The notes under the pieces were generated by a model that did not search any database, was not told the origin of the DNA, and saw only the letters and a program-made list of their open reading frames with translations. Below are positions 1-9,654 of a stretch of DNA of 64,000 nucleotides, in pieces. The position numbers were made by a program, and so were the translations under genes. This stretch comes from PSRI01 sp041484195 (lineage in GTDB: Bacteria > Bacteroidota > Bacteroidia > Chitinophagales > Chitinophagaceae), in contig JBGPHC010000007.1 of assembly GCA_041484195.1 (NCBI GenBank), forward strand, positions 92,685 to 156,684, given 5' to 3'. Positions within the stretch are counted from its first letter, which is position 1. Each line of letters starts with the position of its first letter.

Positions 1-1616
1 CGGTTAAAGACTAAGCGATCTGCCGTTGAATCAGTATCCAGACAGAAATAGCCCTTTCTAATGAATTGGAATTTTTCCCCGGGTGCCGCATTCTTCAGTG
101 AAGGTTCGATAAAGGCCTTCCCTATAATATGCAGGGATTCCTGATTGATATAATCCTTGAAATCACCTTCTTCCATGGCTGGATTCTCTGTCTTGAACAA
201 CCTGTCATACAATCTAATTTCCGCAGTGGCTGCATGCGCAGCGCTTAGCCAGTGTATGGTTCCCTTAACGTGGATTCCCGAACTGTCTGCGCCACTCTTG
301 CTTTCGGGTATATAGCTGGCAAGGATTTCCGTTAGATTTCCGTTTGCATCTTTGACGAAATCATCACAGCGAATGATATAGGCGCTCTTCAATCTCACCA
401 TGGCACCGGGTGCCAGCCTGAACCATTTCTTGGCAGGCAGTTCCATGAAGTCTTCCTTTTCAATCCAAAGGGTACCCGAAAATGGGATCATCCTGGAGCC
501 GGCTTCTTTGTCTTCAGGATTATTTTCTGTAGGAAGCTGTTCTGTTTGCCCTCCGGGATAATTGGTGATAACAAGTTTCACAGGGTCGAGTACGGCCATG
601 CGCCGCTGCGCGATCCTGTTGAGATGCTCCCGGATGCAATATTCCAGCAATCCCAGGTCAATCAGGTTCTCCCGTTTCTGTACGCCGATGCGCTCGCAAA
701 ATTCGCGGATGCTCTCGGGGGTATAGCCCTTCCTCCGGTAGGCCGACAATGTGGGCATTCGGGGGTCATCCCATCCAGTGACAAAACCTTCATTAACCAA
801 TTGCAATAATTTTCGCTTACTCATAACCGTATAGGTCAGGTTCAGCCTGGCAAATTCATATTGCTTAGAGGGGAAAATTTCCAGCTTTTCGATAAGCCAG
901 TCATATAGAGGCCGATGGGGAATGAACTCCAGCGTACAGATGGAATGGGTGATTTGTTCGATGCTGTCACTCTGCCCATGAGCGAAATCATACATGGGGT
1001 AAATACACCATTCATCGCCGGTTCTGTGATGATGGGCATGTTTGATGCGGTAGAGGATAGGGTCGCGCAGGTGCATGTTGGGAGATGACATGTCTATTTT
1101 AGCTCTCAAAACCTTTTCGCCATCCTTATATTTTCCCAACCTCATGTTTTCAAACAACTGGAGATTTTCCTCCACGCTGCGCTCGCGGTAAGGACTTTCT
1201 ATTCCCGGTTCAGAAGGAGATTTCTTTTGAATGGCGATTTCCTCACTGCTGCTATCATCCACATAGGCCAAACCCTTTTGGATCAGCCTAACTGCAAAGC
1301 CATACAATTGCTCAAAATAGTCGGAAGCATATAGTTCCTTAGCCCAGTTGAATCCCAGCCACTGCACGTCCGCCTTGATGCTTTCCACATATTCCGTCTC
1401 TTCCGTAACAGGATTGGTATCATCAAATCTGAGATTGGTTTCTCCACCATATTTCAGGGCTAGTCCAAAATTCAGGCAAATGCTCTTGGCATGGCCAATA
1501 TGCAGGTAGCCGTTGGGTTCCGGCGGAAACCTTGTCCTGATTGTCCGGTATTTATCGATATTCAAATCAGCTTCAACAATTTCTTCAATAAAATTGAGGT
1601 CTTTTTCTTCACTCAT
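1..1616 (-). CDS. glnS: Glutaminyl-tRNA synthetase, C-terminus cut by window edge
   Basis: This enzyme charges tRNA-Gln with glutamine in the cytoplasm. The reverse strand reads continuously from an ATG at 1616 to base 1, about 538 residues. The E. coli enzyme has about 554, so only the last residues are missing. Visible class I synthetase motifs are PPEPNGYLHIGHAK near residue 27 (the HIGH motif) and VMSKRKL (the KMSKS-like motif) near residue 265. The line around TGWDDPRMPTL is typical of GlnRS rather than GluRS. The start is supported by the usual N-terminal leader of about 25 residues before the catalytic fold, and by a TACATTTG element (TAnnTTTG -7 type) at 1638-1645 on the same strand. 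It appears to be a single-gene unit; rocD, the next gene on this strand, lies 260 nt upstream. Identity is certain; only the C-terminus is unseen. Confidence 0.97.
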   Translation of the reverse strand, partial: MSEEKDLNFIEEIVEADLNIDKYRTIRTRFPPEPNGYLHIGHAKSICLNFGLALKYGGETNLRFDDTNPVTEETEYVESIKADVQWLGFNWAKELYASDYFEQLYGFAVRLIQKGLAYVDDSSSEEIAIQKKSPSEPGIESPYRERSVEENLQLFENMRLGKYKDGEKVLRAKIDMSSPNMHLRDPILYRIKHAHHHRTGDEWCIYPMYDFAHGQSDSIEQITHSICTLEFIPHRPLYDWLIEKLEIFPSKQYEFARLNLTYTVMSKRKLLQLVNEGFVTGWDDPRMPTLSAYRRKGYTPESIREFCERIGVQKRENLIDLGLLEYCIREHLNRIAQRRMAVLDPVKLVITNYPGGQTEQLPTENNPEDKEAGSRMIPFSGTLWIEKEDFMELPAKKWFRLAPGAMVRLKSAYIIRCDDFVKDANGNLTEILASYIPESKSGADSSGIHVKGTIHWLSAAHAATAEIRLYDRLFKTENPAMEEGDFKDYINQESLHIIGKAFIEPSLKNAAPGEKFQFIRKGYFCLDTDSTADRLVFN

Positions 1617-1875
1617 TGCTCTGGAAAAATTGAATTGCAAATGTAAGGATTGTTCTTCGTCCGGCTGCCCCTTCAATCATCGAGGTCGTAGATCTCGCTG
1701 CTAATCGCGCCACATCAAATCACTATTTCCGCGATGGTTATTGTATTCTGGTGATGCGATTCAACAAGCACATGGTACAAACGGGTTTCCATGCCTTATT
1801 CCTCTTATGTATAAGGTAATAGAGTCTTCCCCAAAAAAAATCAGGTTTTGGAGAAAATAATTTGATAAGCAAACC

Positions 1876-3111
1876 TCATTCTAAAACAGCGAGGCTTTTT
1901 CTGATAATATCGGCGCACTCCATTATTTGATCTCTGTCAATGACCAGGGGAGGCGCCAACCTGATCTTGTCGCCATGAGTGGGTTTGGCCAGGAGGCCAT
2001 TTTCCTTCAGGCGCAGGCAGAGTTCCCAGGCGGCTTCTGAGTCATGATGCCTGATCACAATCGCATTCAATAAGCCCATGCCCCTCACTTTGGCCAAAAA
2101 TGGAGAATGTATTTTAGCCAACTCAGACCTTAGAAGGCTTCCCATTTCCTCTGCTTTAGCCGCCAGGTTTTCGTCTTTCAAAACATTCAATGACTCAATA
2201 GCTACGCGACATGCAAGAGGATTGCCTCCATAAGTGGATCCATGTTCTCCGGCTTTGATAGTTAGCATTATTTCATCGTCAGCCAATACGGCACTGATTG
2301 GAATAGTTCCTCCGCTCAACGCCTTTCCCAGAATTAAAATGTCGGGACGAACATTTTCGTGATCGCAGGCAAGCATCTTTCCTGTACGGCAGAGGCCGGT
2401 CTGTATTTCATCTGCTATGAACAGCACATTGGCCATTTCACAATATTCAAAGGCCTTTTTCAGATAACCCTGATCAGGCACTACCACGCCTGCCTCACCC
2501 TGTATTGGTTCTACCAAAAATCCGGCGACGTCCTTATCCTGCAGGGCGATAGACAATGCATTCAGGTCATTGTATGGTATCACTTCAAAACCCGGAGTAA
2601 ATGGGCCGAATTGTTTGCGTGCAGATGGATCCGTACTGAAAGAGACCAGGGTGGTTGTTCTCCCGTGAAAATTATTTTCGCACACAATGATTTTCGCCCT
2701 TCCATCGGGGATATGTTTCACCGAATATCCCCAACGCCTGCAAAGTTTGATGGCGGTTTCTACGGCTTCAGCGCCGGTATTGATGGGTAACACTTTATCA
2801 TAGCCGAAATACTGTGTAATAAATGCCTCGTACTCACCCAGCAGGTTGTTATGAAAGGCTCTTGACGTCAGAGTCAGCTTTTGAGCCTGCTCAATCAGGG
2901 CAGCGATAATCCGAGGATGGCAATGGCCCTGGTTAACGGCGGAATAGCCGCTTAGAAAATCAAAATAGCGGTTGCCGTCAATATCCCAGACAAATACACC
3001 CTCACCCCTGGTGAGGACCACCGGCAAAGGATGATAATTATGCGCCCCGTATTTTGCCTCGAGGGTCAAATAATATTCTGTTCTTTCGGAAAAAGATAAA
3101 GTGGATGACAT
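1876..3111 (-). CDS. rocD: Ornithine aminotransferase
   Basis: This PLP-dependent class III aminotransferase moves the delta-amino group of ornithine to 2-oxoglutarate, giving glutamate semialdehyde, and links arginine and proline metabolism. At 411 residues it has the normal family length. Diagnostic segments are LPINTGAEAVETAIKLCRRW (cofactor phosphate region), FHGRTT, FLVEPIQGEAGVVVP, the FIADEIQTGLCRTG segment and the cofactor lysine in ILGKALSGG near residue 255. The conserved HGSTYGGNPLA follows. The N-terminus SERTEYYLTLEAKYGAHNY is typical of ornithine, rather than acetylornithine, aminotransferases. It stands alone on this strand. The 200 nt upstream hold no recognisable gene. Confidence 0.95.
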   Translation of the reverse strand: MSSTLSFSERTEYYLTLEAKYGAHNYHPLPVVLTRGEGVFVWDIDGNRYFDFLSGYSAVNQGHCHPRIIAALIEQAQKLTLTSRAFHNNLLGEYEAFITQYFGYDKVLPINTGAEAVETAIKLCRRWGYSVKHIPDGRAKIIVCENNFHGRTTTLVSFSTDPSARKQFGPFTPGFEVIPYNDLNALSIALQDKDVAGFLVEPIQGEAGVVVPDQGYLKKAFEYCEMANVLFIADEIQTGLCRTGKMLACDHENVRPDILILGKALSGGTIPISAVLADDEIMLTIKAGEHGSTYGGNPLACRVAIESLNVLKDENLAAKAEEMGSLLRSELAKIHSPFLAKVRGMGLLNAIVIRHHDSEAAWELCLRLKENGLLAKPTHGDKIRLAPPLVIDRDQIMECADIIRKSLAVLE

Positions 3112-3320
3112 AACACAAAACTTTAAAATGAAAAATGAGGAGAGAAAATACGTGCAGTGGCAGGGGCTTTCACGTCAGGCGCGGCCCCTTCCCTGTGAAC
3201 CATCACTGGTGATCGAGGAAGTCGAGGTTTTGATCTAAGAAATCAGGTATGGTAGGCCTGGTTTGAATGGCGATGAAATTTGACGCAATTTACCATTTTA
3301 TTTCATGAATCTAAAAATGC

Positions 3321-3575
3321 TTATTTGGCCACTGTATTTTCATATTTGTTTCGGGGCCCGTCAATGGCAGCGTCTGCAGAAACCAGAACCGGCCCCGGCC
3401 CTGGTAACGGATTCAATGAATCTTTTACAGAAGGCATTTTATGAATTGCGGTTGCAGGGGCAGCAGGATCTAGCTTATGCCTGATATCTTCCACCACAGC
3501 CAGGTACAGGATATTTCCCAAAATGAATAGTATGGGGATGGCAAATCTGCTCAATTTTAGCTTAGCTTTTTTCAT
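3321..3575 (-). CDS. Small single-pass membrane protein, unknown
   Basis: A protein of about 85 residues that I do not recognise. The ATG at 3575 (MKKAKLKL) is preferred over the longer 3611 start because it puts a basic N-terminus directly before one hydrophobic helix (FAIPILFILGNILYLAVV). The remainder is a short proline- and charge-containing tail with LNPLPGPGPVLV, probably outside the cytoplasm. It is divergent from the VOC gene starting at 3710. It could be a lineage-specific small membrane protein. No function is inferred. Confidence 0.5.
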   Translation of the reverse strand: MKKAKLKLSRFAIPILFILGNILYLAVVEDIRHKLDPAAPATAIHKMPSVKDSLNPLPGPGPVLVSADAAIDGPRNKYENTVAK

Positions 3576-3709
3576 GGTCACAAAGATCATTTCCCAATAT
3601 TGACTTATCATTAGGGCACTGTTAATACATGATCAATTAAAAGTTAAGCCCCTGACATATTTTATATTTGCGCGTAACTCATTCATATTTTATTCATAAA
3701 ATATTCCTG

Positions 3710-4198
3710 ATGTCATATAGTATTCCTCTGCAAACGCATATTGGCCATGTACATCTAAAAGTGGCCGACCTGGAAAGAGCCTTGGGATTCTACAGGGATC
3801 TGCTGGGCTTTGAAGTGCAACAATATTTTGGAAGCAGCGCTGTCTTTCTCTCGGCAGGAGGATACCACCATCATATTGGGCTGAATACCTGGCACAGTAA
3901 GAATGCCCCACCCGCTCCGGTCAACAGCGCCGGGCTTTTTCATGTCGCGATTGTATATCCCACTCGCATGGACCTGGCGGCAATTCTTAAAAGACTGCTT
4001 GAGGCGCGACACCCCATGACAGGTTTCGCCAATCATGGCGTTTCGGAAGCTCTGTACACGAATGATCCCGACAAGAATGGTGTGGAATTGTATTGGGACA
4101 AACCGAAAGAAATTTGGCCCAAAGACACAAATGGCAATTTGGACATGATCACTGAGGCATTAGACATTGAAGACCTCCTGGCAGAATTGAATAAATGA
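3710..4198 (+). CDS. VOC family (glyoxalase/extradiol dioxygenase-like) protein
   Basis: A 162-residue vicinal oxygen chelate protein. The start is the ATG at 3710 (MSYSIPLQTHIGHVHLKVADLERALGFYRDLLGF); an upstream TTG at 3668 would add residues not typical of the family. The first beta-alpha-beta-beta-beta module spans about residues 8-75 with metal-ligand type positions in HVHLKV and HHHIGLNTW. The second module shows LFHVAIVYP and NGVELYWDKP, with the usual final Glu in GVELYWD. The pattern resembles CatE-type catechol-2,3-dioxygenase-like proteins, but the substrate cannot be read from sequence. A TATATTTG element at 3663-3670 is a possible -7 box. Confidence 0.85.
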   Translation: MSYSIPLQTHIGHVHLKVADLERALGFYRDLLGFEVQQYFGSSAVFLSAGGYHHHIGLNTWHSKNAPPAPVNSAGLFHVAIVYPTRMDLAAILKRLLEARHPMTGFANHGVSEALYTNDPDKNGVELYWDKPKEIWPKDTNGNLDMITEALDIEDLLAELNK

Positions 4199-4269
4199 AA
4201 GTTGTCGAGTGATTGAGATGGAAATTTTATTCAAATTCGCAAATCATAAGGAGCGGGCTGGAAAATTGC

Positions 4270-5118
4270 TCAGACGATTTTCATCTGCAAGTATTCTTTG
4301 TCTTTGAATAAATCCGGCAGGGCATTTTTTTTGAATATGCCATAAATGGCGGATCCGCTACCGGTCATGGATGCATAGATCGCGCCTGACTGGTACAGGC
4401 TTTCCCGGATGCCCAACAATTCGGGGAATTCGTTGAATACCATGGGTTCAAAATCGTTCCGCAAACTATCTTTCCAGGATTCGATTGGCGCCTGCACGAT
4501 ATCCTTCACCGAATTAACAGTGCCGGATAAACGCAGTTTTGAAAAGGCCATTGCCGTACTGATGGAAATTCGGGGATAGAGGAGCAGGAATGAATAGCCT
4601 GAAAGGTCCAGCTCAATCTTTTCCAGGATCTCACCCCTTCCCCTTGCATAAGCAGGCTGGTTCAGAATAAAAAATGGACAATCACTGCCGATTTGTGAAG
4701 CATAACTTTGAAGATCATGCAATGAGATACCGAGATTGAATTTTTCATTCAGCAGGCAGAGCGTAAATGCTGCGTCTGCAGAGCCTCCACCCAATCCGGC
4801 GCCAATGGGGATCGACTTGTGCAGGTGCAGGCGGATGTCCAGGATTTGAGGAAAGTCCCTTTTCAGCAATTGACATGCTTTAACGCATAAATTTTCATTG
4901 GCGTCCACTGGAATCTCCGATCCTGAAACTGAAAAATGAATCCCCCCTATGGAATAGGTGGCCTCCTGTTTCTGTTCCGGTCCCTTCCACTCCAATATTT
5001 CGAGCGCATCCCGTATTTGCAATGGGTAAAAAACAGTTTCCAGATCGTGATAACTGTCTTTTCTCTTGCGAACGATATGGAGTCCGAGGTTTATTTTACA
5101 ATTGGGAAAAACAAGCAC
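4270..5118 (-). CDS. ispE: 4-diphosphocytidyl-2-C-methyl-D-erythritol kinase
   Basis: This GHMP-family kinase phosphorylates CDP-methylerythritol in the MEP pathway of isoprenoid precursor synthesis. It has 282 residues. The family glycine-rich loop PIGAGLGGGSADAAF lies at about residues 104-118, the N-terminal NCKINLGLHI carries the catalytic lysine, and IGSDCPFF near residue 146 carries the catalytic aspartate. ASMTGSGSAIYGIF near the C-terminus is the third GHMP motif. It lies 99 nt downstream of the DUF151 gene on the same strand and may be cotranscribed with it. Confidence 0.95.
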   Translation of the reverse strand: MLVFPNCKINLGLHIVRKRKDSYHDLETVFYPLQIRDALEILEWKGPEQKQEATYSIGGIHFSVSGSEIPVDANENLCVKACQLLKRDFPQILDIRLHLHKSIPIGAGLGGGSADAAFTLCLLNEKFNLGISLHDLQSYASQIGSDCPFFILNQPAYARGRGEILEKIELDLSGYSFLLLYPRISISTAMAFSKLRLSGTVNSVKDIVQAPIESWKDSLRNDFEPMVFNEFPELLGIRESLYQSGAIYASMTGSGSAIYGIFKKNALPDLFKDKEYLQMKIV

Positions 5119-5217
5119 CAGGCTGAGTCATTTATCCTACGAAATACATCAATTTTACGGAATGTAAAAAATCCTTGAAGCTCCGGCGCTTGTGGAATTG
5201 CGCCATTGAGCTCAGGA

Positions 5218-5811
5218 TTACCTGCCTTTCTTGCGATTATTGATCTCATCGCGGATGGCGATGGCGCGGATATAATCCTCCTGCTCCAGCACTTCGCCCA
5301 GGAGTTGATTCAGGTCTTCCAGGCTCATGGCCTTCAGGTCTTCCCTGGTGCCGGCAGTTTCCTTCACCGTTTCTCCTTCCTCCTTTTTCTTTTTCCCGGT
5401 TTCTTCCATGAGGATGCCGGCGCTATCGAGTATGTGTTCGTAGGTATAGATTGGACAACCGAAGCGAACGGCGAGCGCCAGGGCATCGGATGTGCGGGAA
5501 TCTATTTCCACCGTATCGTGCTCATTACTGCAGAGGAGTTTGGAATAAAAAATGCCTTCCTGGAGATCGCAAATAATTACTTCATGCAATTCAATATTGA
5601 AGGCCATCATAAAATTCTTCATCAGGTCGTGCGTAAGTGGGCGGCTCGGCTGCATTCTCTCCAAAGCTACAGCGATGGCCTGCGCTTCAAAACCCCCAAT
5701 CACGATGGGCAGGCGCCTCAAACCATTCACTTCACCCAATACTACTGCATAGGAATGTGTCTGGGTAATACTATGAGATAAGGCCACTATTTCCAATTCT
5801 ATTTTCTTCAT
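5218..5811 (-). CDS. Bifunctional nuclease (DUF151/BFN) domain protein with UVR motif
   Basis: A 197-residue protein starting at the ATG at 5811 (MKKIELEIVALSHS). Residues 1-130 form the BFN/DUF151 fold with LPIVIGGFEAQAIAVAL, HDLMKNFM and the signature SRTSDALALAVRFGCPIY. After a Lys/Glu-rich linker, the C-terminal 45 residues (LEDLNQLLGEVLEQEDYIRAIAIRDEIN, the UVR region) resemble the UvrB/UvrC interaction motif. This two-domain form is common in Bacteroidota. Nuclease activity is reported for family relatives; the role here is not shown. It follows a terminator that ends the etfBA unit and precedes ispE. Confidence 0.88.
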   Translation of the reverse strand: MKKIELEIVALSHSITQTHSYAVVLGEVNGLRRLPIVIGGFEAQAIAVALERMQPSRPLTHDLMKNFMMAFNIELHEVIICDLQEGIFYSKLLCSNEHDTVEIDSRTSDALALAVRFGCPIYTYEHILDSAGILMEETGKKKKEEGETVKETAGTREDLKAMSLEDLNQLLGEVLEQEDYIRAIAIRDEINNRKKGR

Positions 5812-5867
5812 AATCGTTACGAATGTACATGAATTTTGGAACACGAATTACGTGATTATTCATAAAA

Positions 5868-5896
5868 TAAAAAAACCGCAGGATAGCCTGCGGTTC
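5868..5896 (-). terminator. Intrinsic terminator after etfA
   Basis: A hairpin with arms ACCGCAGG and CCTGCGGT around a four-base loop is followed, on the minus strand, by a run of T's. It sits just past the etfA stop (5916) and before the DUF151 start (5811), so it would end the etfBA transcript. Confidence 0.85.
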
Positions 5897-5915
5897 AATC
5901 AAAAGCTGCGTTTTC

Positions 5916-6881
5916 TCATGTTATGCCTTTCAGCTTTTTGACTTCTTCTGTCAGTTTGGGCACTACTTCAAAGGCATCTCCTACAATGCCATAATCTGCT
6001 GCTTTAAAGAAAGGCGCTTCAGGATCTTTATTGATGACTACAATTACTTTGCTGCGGTTTACACCGGCCAGGTGTTGAATGGCACCTGAAATTCCGATGG
6101 CTATATAAAGGTTGGGTGCGATAGCCAGCCCTGTCTGCCCAACATGTTCATGATGGGGTCTCCAATTCGCATCGGCAACCGGCCTGCTGCATGCTGTTGC
6201 GGCGCCCAATGCCTTGGCAAGGTCTTCGAGCATGCCCCAGTTTTCGGGCCCCTTCAATCCGCGTCCTCCGCTCACTACAATTTCTGCTTCACTCAATGGA
6301 ATCTCCCCCTTCACTTTGTCCACTGCCGTTATCTTCACCCTGCCTGCCTCAGGCTTTAGATTAATCGGAACAATTTCTGCCTTGTCCCCGCTTGTCTGTA
6401 CTGGAAAAGAATTGGGATTCAAAGAAATAATCTTGATATCCGTTGCCAGACCCACATAGGCAAAAGCCTTTCCGGAAAACACATTTTTTTTGACCACAAA
6501 ACCATTGGATATATCCGGCAAGGCAATCGCCCCCGCCACCAAACCGGCTTTCAACCTCGCAGATAATCGGGGAGCAATGGACTTTCCATCCACATTATTC
6601 GGGAACACTATTTGTTTGGCACCCGTAGTTTCCACGGCCTGCGCGATGGCGCGTGTGAAAACCTGCGCGTCAAAATGATCTAATATCTCATTGCCCGCAT
6701 GATGAATTTTTTTCACACCATATTTCCCCAATGCGGGCAGGTCCTCTTTTATCGAACCCAATAAAAGGCCTTCGGCGCTGGTTCCCAATAGCTCTGCCAA
6801 CTTTGCGCCATAACTCATGGCTTCCAGGGATGCTTTCTTTACATGCCCTTCTGACTGATCTATGAATATGAGTACACTCAT
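5916..6881 (-). CDS. etfA: Electron transfer flavoprotein alpha subunit
   Basis: Large subunit of the ETF heterodimer, which carries FAD and accepts electrons from acyl-CoA dehydrogenases. The chosen start is the ATG at 6881 (MSVLIFIDQSEGHVKKAS), giving about 321 residues. The N-terminal alpha/beta domain spans to about residue 190. The C-terminal FAD-binding domain carries IVVSGGRGLKGPENW, ACSRPVADANW, HVGQTGLAIAPNLYIAIGIS and GAIQHLAG, the canonical FAD motif set. It lies 119 nt downstream of etfB on the same strand and is followed by a clear terminator, so etfB-etfA is a two-gene operon. Confidence 0.96.
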   Translation of the reverse strand: MSVLIFIDQSEGHVKKASLEAMSYGAKLAELLGTSAEGLLLGSIKEDLPALGKYGVKKIHHAGNEILDHFDAQVFTRAIAQAVETTGAKQIVFPNNVDGKSIAPRLSARLKAGLVAGAIALPDISNGFVVKKNVFSGKAFAYVGLATDIKIISLNPNSFPVQTSGDKAEIVPINLKPEAGRVKITAVDKVKGEIPLSEAEIVVSGGRGLKGPENWGMLEDLAKALGAATACSRPVADANWRPHHEHVGQTGLAIAPNLYIAIGISGAIQHLAGVNRSKVIVVINKDPEAPFFKAADYGIVGDAFEVVPKLTEEVKKLKGIT

Positions 6882-7000
6882 GATAGCTGCTTTCACTCAT
6901 TGCACCGGTTAAGATTCCGGATTATGAGCCATTAATATATGTGATTCAGAAATTCCAATTTATGGTTTCAGTTATTCTCTCAACAAGTTCTCAATATTGC

Positions 7001-7744
7001 TCAAATCAGTTTTGCTTCCTCATGCAGGAGTCTCACCAGTTCGGCCGGATTGTCTGCGGGTACCAGCTTCACCCCTGCTTTGGGAGGAGGCAATTCAAAT
7101 TTCACGATGGTGGTGAGCGTATCCGCCGGAACCGCTTCCACTGTTTTCAGCGGTTTAGTACGGGCCGCCATGATGCCCCGCATATTTGGAATCCTGGCTT
7201 CGGCAACGCCTTTCTGACAACTAACTACCAGCGGTAAACTAAGTTCGCAAATCTCCTCACCGCCTTCTATTTCCCTGGAGACCGTAGCAGTATTTCCATT
7301 CAATTCAAATTTCGTGGCCATGGCGATATAAGGCAAATCCAGTAATTCTGATAGCATGCCTCCTATGGCAGCTCCATTATAATCAATCGTTTCCCTGCCC
7401 GTGAGGATCAGGTCATATCCTCCTCCCTTCGCTACGGCCGCAATCTGCGAAGCGGTATAGAAACTGTCCTGGCTATCTACATTCACACGAACGGCTTCAT
7501 CTCCACCGAGGGCCAAAGCCTTACGGATGATGGGTTCTGAATCCGCCAGGCCAACTGTTGCCAGGTGAAGGATAATGGAAGGATCTTTCTCCTTCAATTC
7601 AATGGCCCTCACAAGCGCATACCATTCATCATAGGGATTGATGATCCACTGCACTCCATCCGTGGCGAATTTCGTATTGTTATCGGTGAAAGCTATTTTT
7701 GCCGTAGTGTCAGGCGTCTTACTGATACAGACCAAAATTTTCAT
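7001..7744 (-). CDS. etfB: Electron transfer flavoprotein beta subunit
   Basis: Small subunit of ETF, which binds AMP and pairs with EtfA. The start at 7744 (MKILVCISKTPDTTAKI) gives about 247 residues, the family norm; the longer 7840 reading adds an unrelated leader. Visible family segments are IINPYDEWYALVRAIELKEK, DLILTGRETIDYNGAAIGGMLSELL, LPLVVSCQKGVAEARIPNMRGIM and the C-terminal LVRLLHEEAKLI. First gene of the etfBA operon, divergent from the TPR gene at 7874 with 130 nt between start codons. Confidence 0.96.
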   Translation of the reverse strand: MKILVCISKTPDTTAKIAFTDNNTKFATDGVQWIINPYDEWYALVRAIELKEKDPSIILHLATVGLADSEPIIRKALALGGDEAVRVNVDSQDSFYTASQIAAVAKGGGYDLILTGRETIDYNGAAIGGMLSELLDLPYIAMATKFELNGNTATVSREIEGGEEICELSLPLVVSCQKGVAEARIPNMRGIMAARTKPLKTVEAVPADTLTTIVKFELPPPKAGVKLVPADNPAELVRLLHEEAKLI

Positions 7745-7873
7745 GAACTTTAGTTTTATTTCATAGTCTAAACTCCCGAAGGCAATAAGGTTGTTTATGC
7801 AACCAATATAGACAGCAAATATAAAGCGGGAAAAGTTCATACATTAATTATTTTTTAAAATATTACCGGGTTC

Positions 7874-8185
7874 ATGGACAGGATTAAGCGGATCATGGAA
7901 TTGTTGAAGATCAGTCCGGAAGACAATTTTCTCCAGCATGCCCTCGCTCTGGAAAATATCAAGCTCGGGCAGGACTCGCAGGCCCGGCATTTATTTGAAG
8001 AAATCCTGAACAGGGATCCCGGCTATATTGGTTCCTACTATCACCTGTGTAAATTATTAGAGAGAAATGCTGAGCCCCGACTTGCCCTTGAGTGGTATGG
8101 ACGGGGAATGGAAGCCGCAAAAAAGGCGGGAGATCAGCATGCTTTGCAGGAATTGCAGGCGGCTTATGAGGAATTGGCTGATTGA
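7874..8185 (+). CDS. Small TPR-repeat protein
   Basis: A 103-residue all-helical protein with about two tetratricopeptide repeats (HALALENIKLGQDSQARHLF and the following YIGSYYHLCKLLERN region with LALEWYGRGM). There is no signal peptide, so it is probably a cytoplasmic adaptor. Its stop lies 33 nt before the tilS start, so the two are probably cotranscribed. The partner is unknown. Confidence 0.8.
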   Translation: MDRIKRIMELLKISPEDNFLQHALALENIKLGQDSQARHLFEEILNRDPGYIGSYYHLCKLLERNAEPRLALEWYGRGMEAAKKAGDQHALQELQAAYEELAD

Positions 8186-8217
8186 TTCATTCTTTATCCG
8201 GCAAACTATTTAATTTG

Positions 8218-9654
8218 ATGTCCCTCCAAGAAAAGTTTATCCAGTTTATCAGGACGGAATCTCTGTTTAATCAGGGTGACCTGCTGATACTTGCCGTGAG
8301 CGGCGGAGTGGATTCCGTGGTGCTTTGCGAACTATGTCATGATGCCGGTTATTCATTCATAATAGCTCATTGCAATTTCCAGCTCCGTGGGGAAGAAAGC
8401 GGCAGGGATGAAATGTTCGTGAGAGGTCTCGCAAACAAGTACGATACATCCCTGTTGGTAAAACATTTCGATACCGAAAAATATGCACTCCTGCATCGGG
8501 TATCCATTCAGGTGGCCGCAAGAGAATTGCGCTATGGCTGGTTCGCCGAACTATTGGGTGAAAAAAAATCCATTTTCAGCGACGGGAATTCTGAATGGCT
8601 AAAGGGGGAATTGGAGCCGGGCCAATCGAAGGGCTCGAATCCTGCCCTGGCTGGATTGCCAAGACCGAATTATGTGCTTACGGCTCATCACCTGGATGAC
8701 AATATTGAAACAGTCCTGATGAATTTTTTTAAGGGAACAGGCGTAGCCGGAATGCGTGGCATGTTGCCGAAAAACGGGAAACTGGTCAGGCCATTATTAC
8801 AGGCCCGGAAGGAAGAATTACTCAATTTCGCAAAGGGGCGCAATCTTTTGTTTGTGGAAGATTCCAGCAATTCTTCCGACAAATATTCCCGCAACTATTT
8901 TCGAAGGCAGGTCATTCCATTGATCCAGAAAATCTATCCCGAAGCCGAAAAAAACCTGGCCGATAATATTGATAAGGCAAGGGATCTTGAAATATTATAC
9001 CATCAGGCCATCGAACTGCATAAGAAAAAGCTGCTCGAACACAGGGGAGACGAATTATATATTCCGATCCTTAAACTTCGTAAGTCCAGCCCCATCCGGA
9101 CCATTATTTATGAGATCATCCGTGAATATGGATTTAGTCCGAAGCAGGTTGATGGGGTACTGAAGCTAATGGAAAGCGAAAGCGGCAAATACATGCTCTC
9201 ACCTACGCATCGCATACTCAGGAACAGAAATTGGTTCATCATTTCAAAGTTGGAAAACCAGAGTGGTGGCATGATCCTGATCGAAGAGAACCAGAGGAGG
9301 GCGGAATTCGAAAATGGAATCCTGGAATTTGAATGGATTCCAAATATTGAATTTAAAATGCCTTTGGGGGAAAAGAAAGCATTCCTGGACGCGGATCGAA
9401 TAGAGTTTCCATTGCTATTGCGAAAATGGCAGAAGGGAGACTATTTCTATCCATTGGGCATGCCCAAAAAGAAGAAACTCGCCCGTTTTTTTATTGACCA
9501 GAAAATGTCGCTGCAAGAAAAAGAAAAGACCTGGGTGCTTGAAATGAATAAAAAGATAGTCTGGGTGGTAGGCAAAAGGATTGATGACCGATTCAAGATC
9601 GGCAATGCCACTAAAAACGTACTGAGGATTTCGTGGTTGGATGTCAGCGCCTGA
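8218..9654 (+). CDS. tilS: tRNA(Ile)-lysidine synthase
   Basis: It modifies C34 of tRNA-Ile(CAU) to lysidine with lysine and ATP, which switches codon reading from AUG to AUA. The start at 8218 (MSLQEKFIQFI) gives 478 residues. The PP-loop motif LAVSGGVDSVVL lies at about residues 27-38, followed by IAHCNFQLRGEESGRDE and VLTAHHLDDNIETVLMNFFKGTGVAGM, both signature blocks. The C-terminal substrate-binding domain ends with KIVWVVGKRIDDRFKIG. A run of about 30 extra residues near 120-150 is unusual but in frame. The stop overlaps the convergent rhomboid gene by about 11 nt. Confidence 0.95.
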   Translation: MSLQEKFIQFIRTESLFNQGDLLILAVSGGVDSVVLCELCHDAGYSFIIAHCNFQLRGEESGRDEMFVRGLANKYDTSLLVKHFDTEKYALLHRVSIQVAARELRYGWFAELLGEKKSIFSDGNSEWLKGELEPGQSKGSNPALAGLPRPNYVLTAHHLDDNIETVLMNFFKGTGVAGMRGMLPKNGKLVRPLLQARKEELLNFAKGRNLLFVEDSSNSSDKYSRNYFRRQVIPLIQKIYPEAEKNLADNIDKARDLEILYHQAIELHKKKLLEHRGDELYIPILKLRKSSPIRTIIYEIIREYGFSPKQVDGVLKLMESESGKYMLSPTHRILRNRNWFIISKLENQSGGMILIEENQRRAEFENGILEFEWIPNIEFKMPLGEKKAFLDADRIEFPLLLRKWQKGDYFYPLGMPKKKKLARFFIDQKMSLQEKEKTWVLEMNKKIVWVVGKRIDDRFKIGNATKNVLRISWLDVSA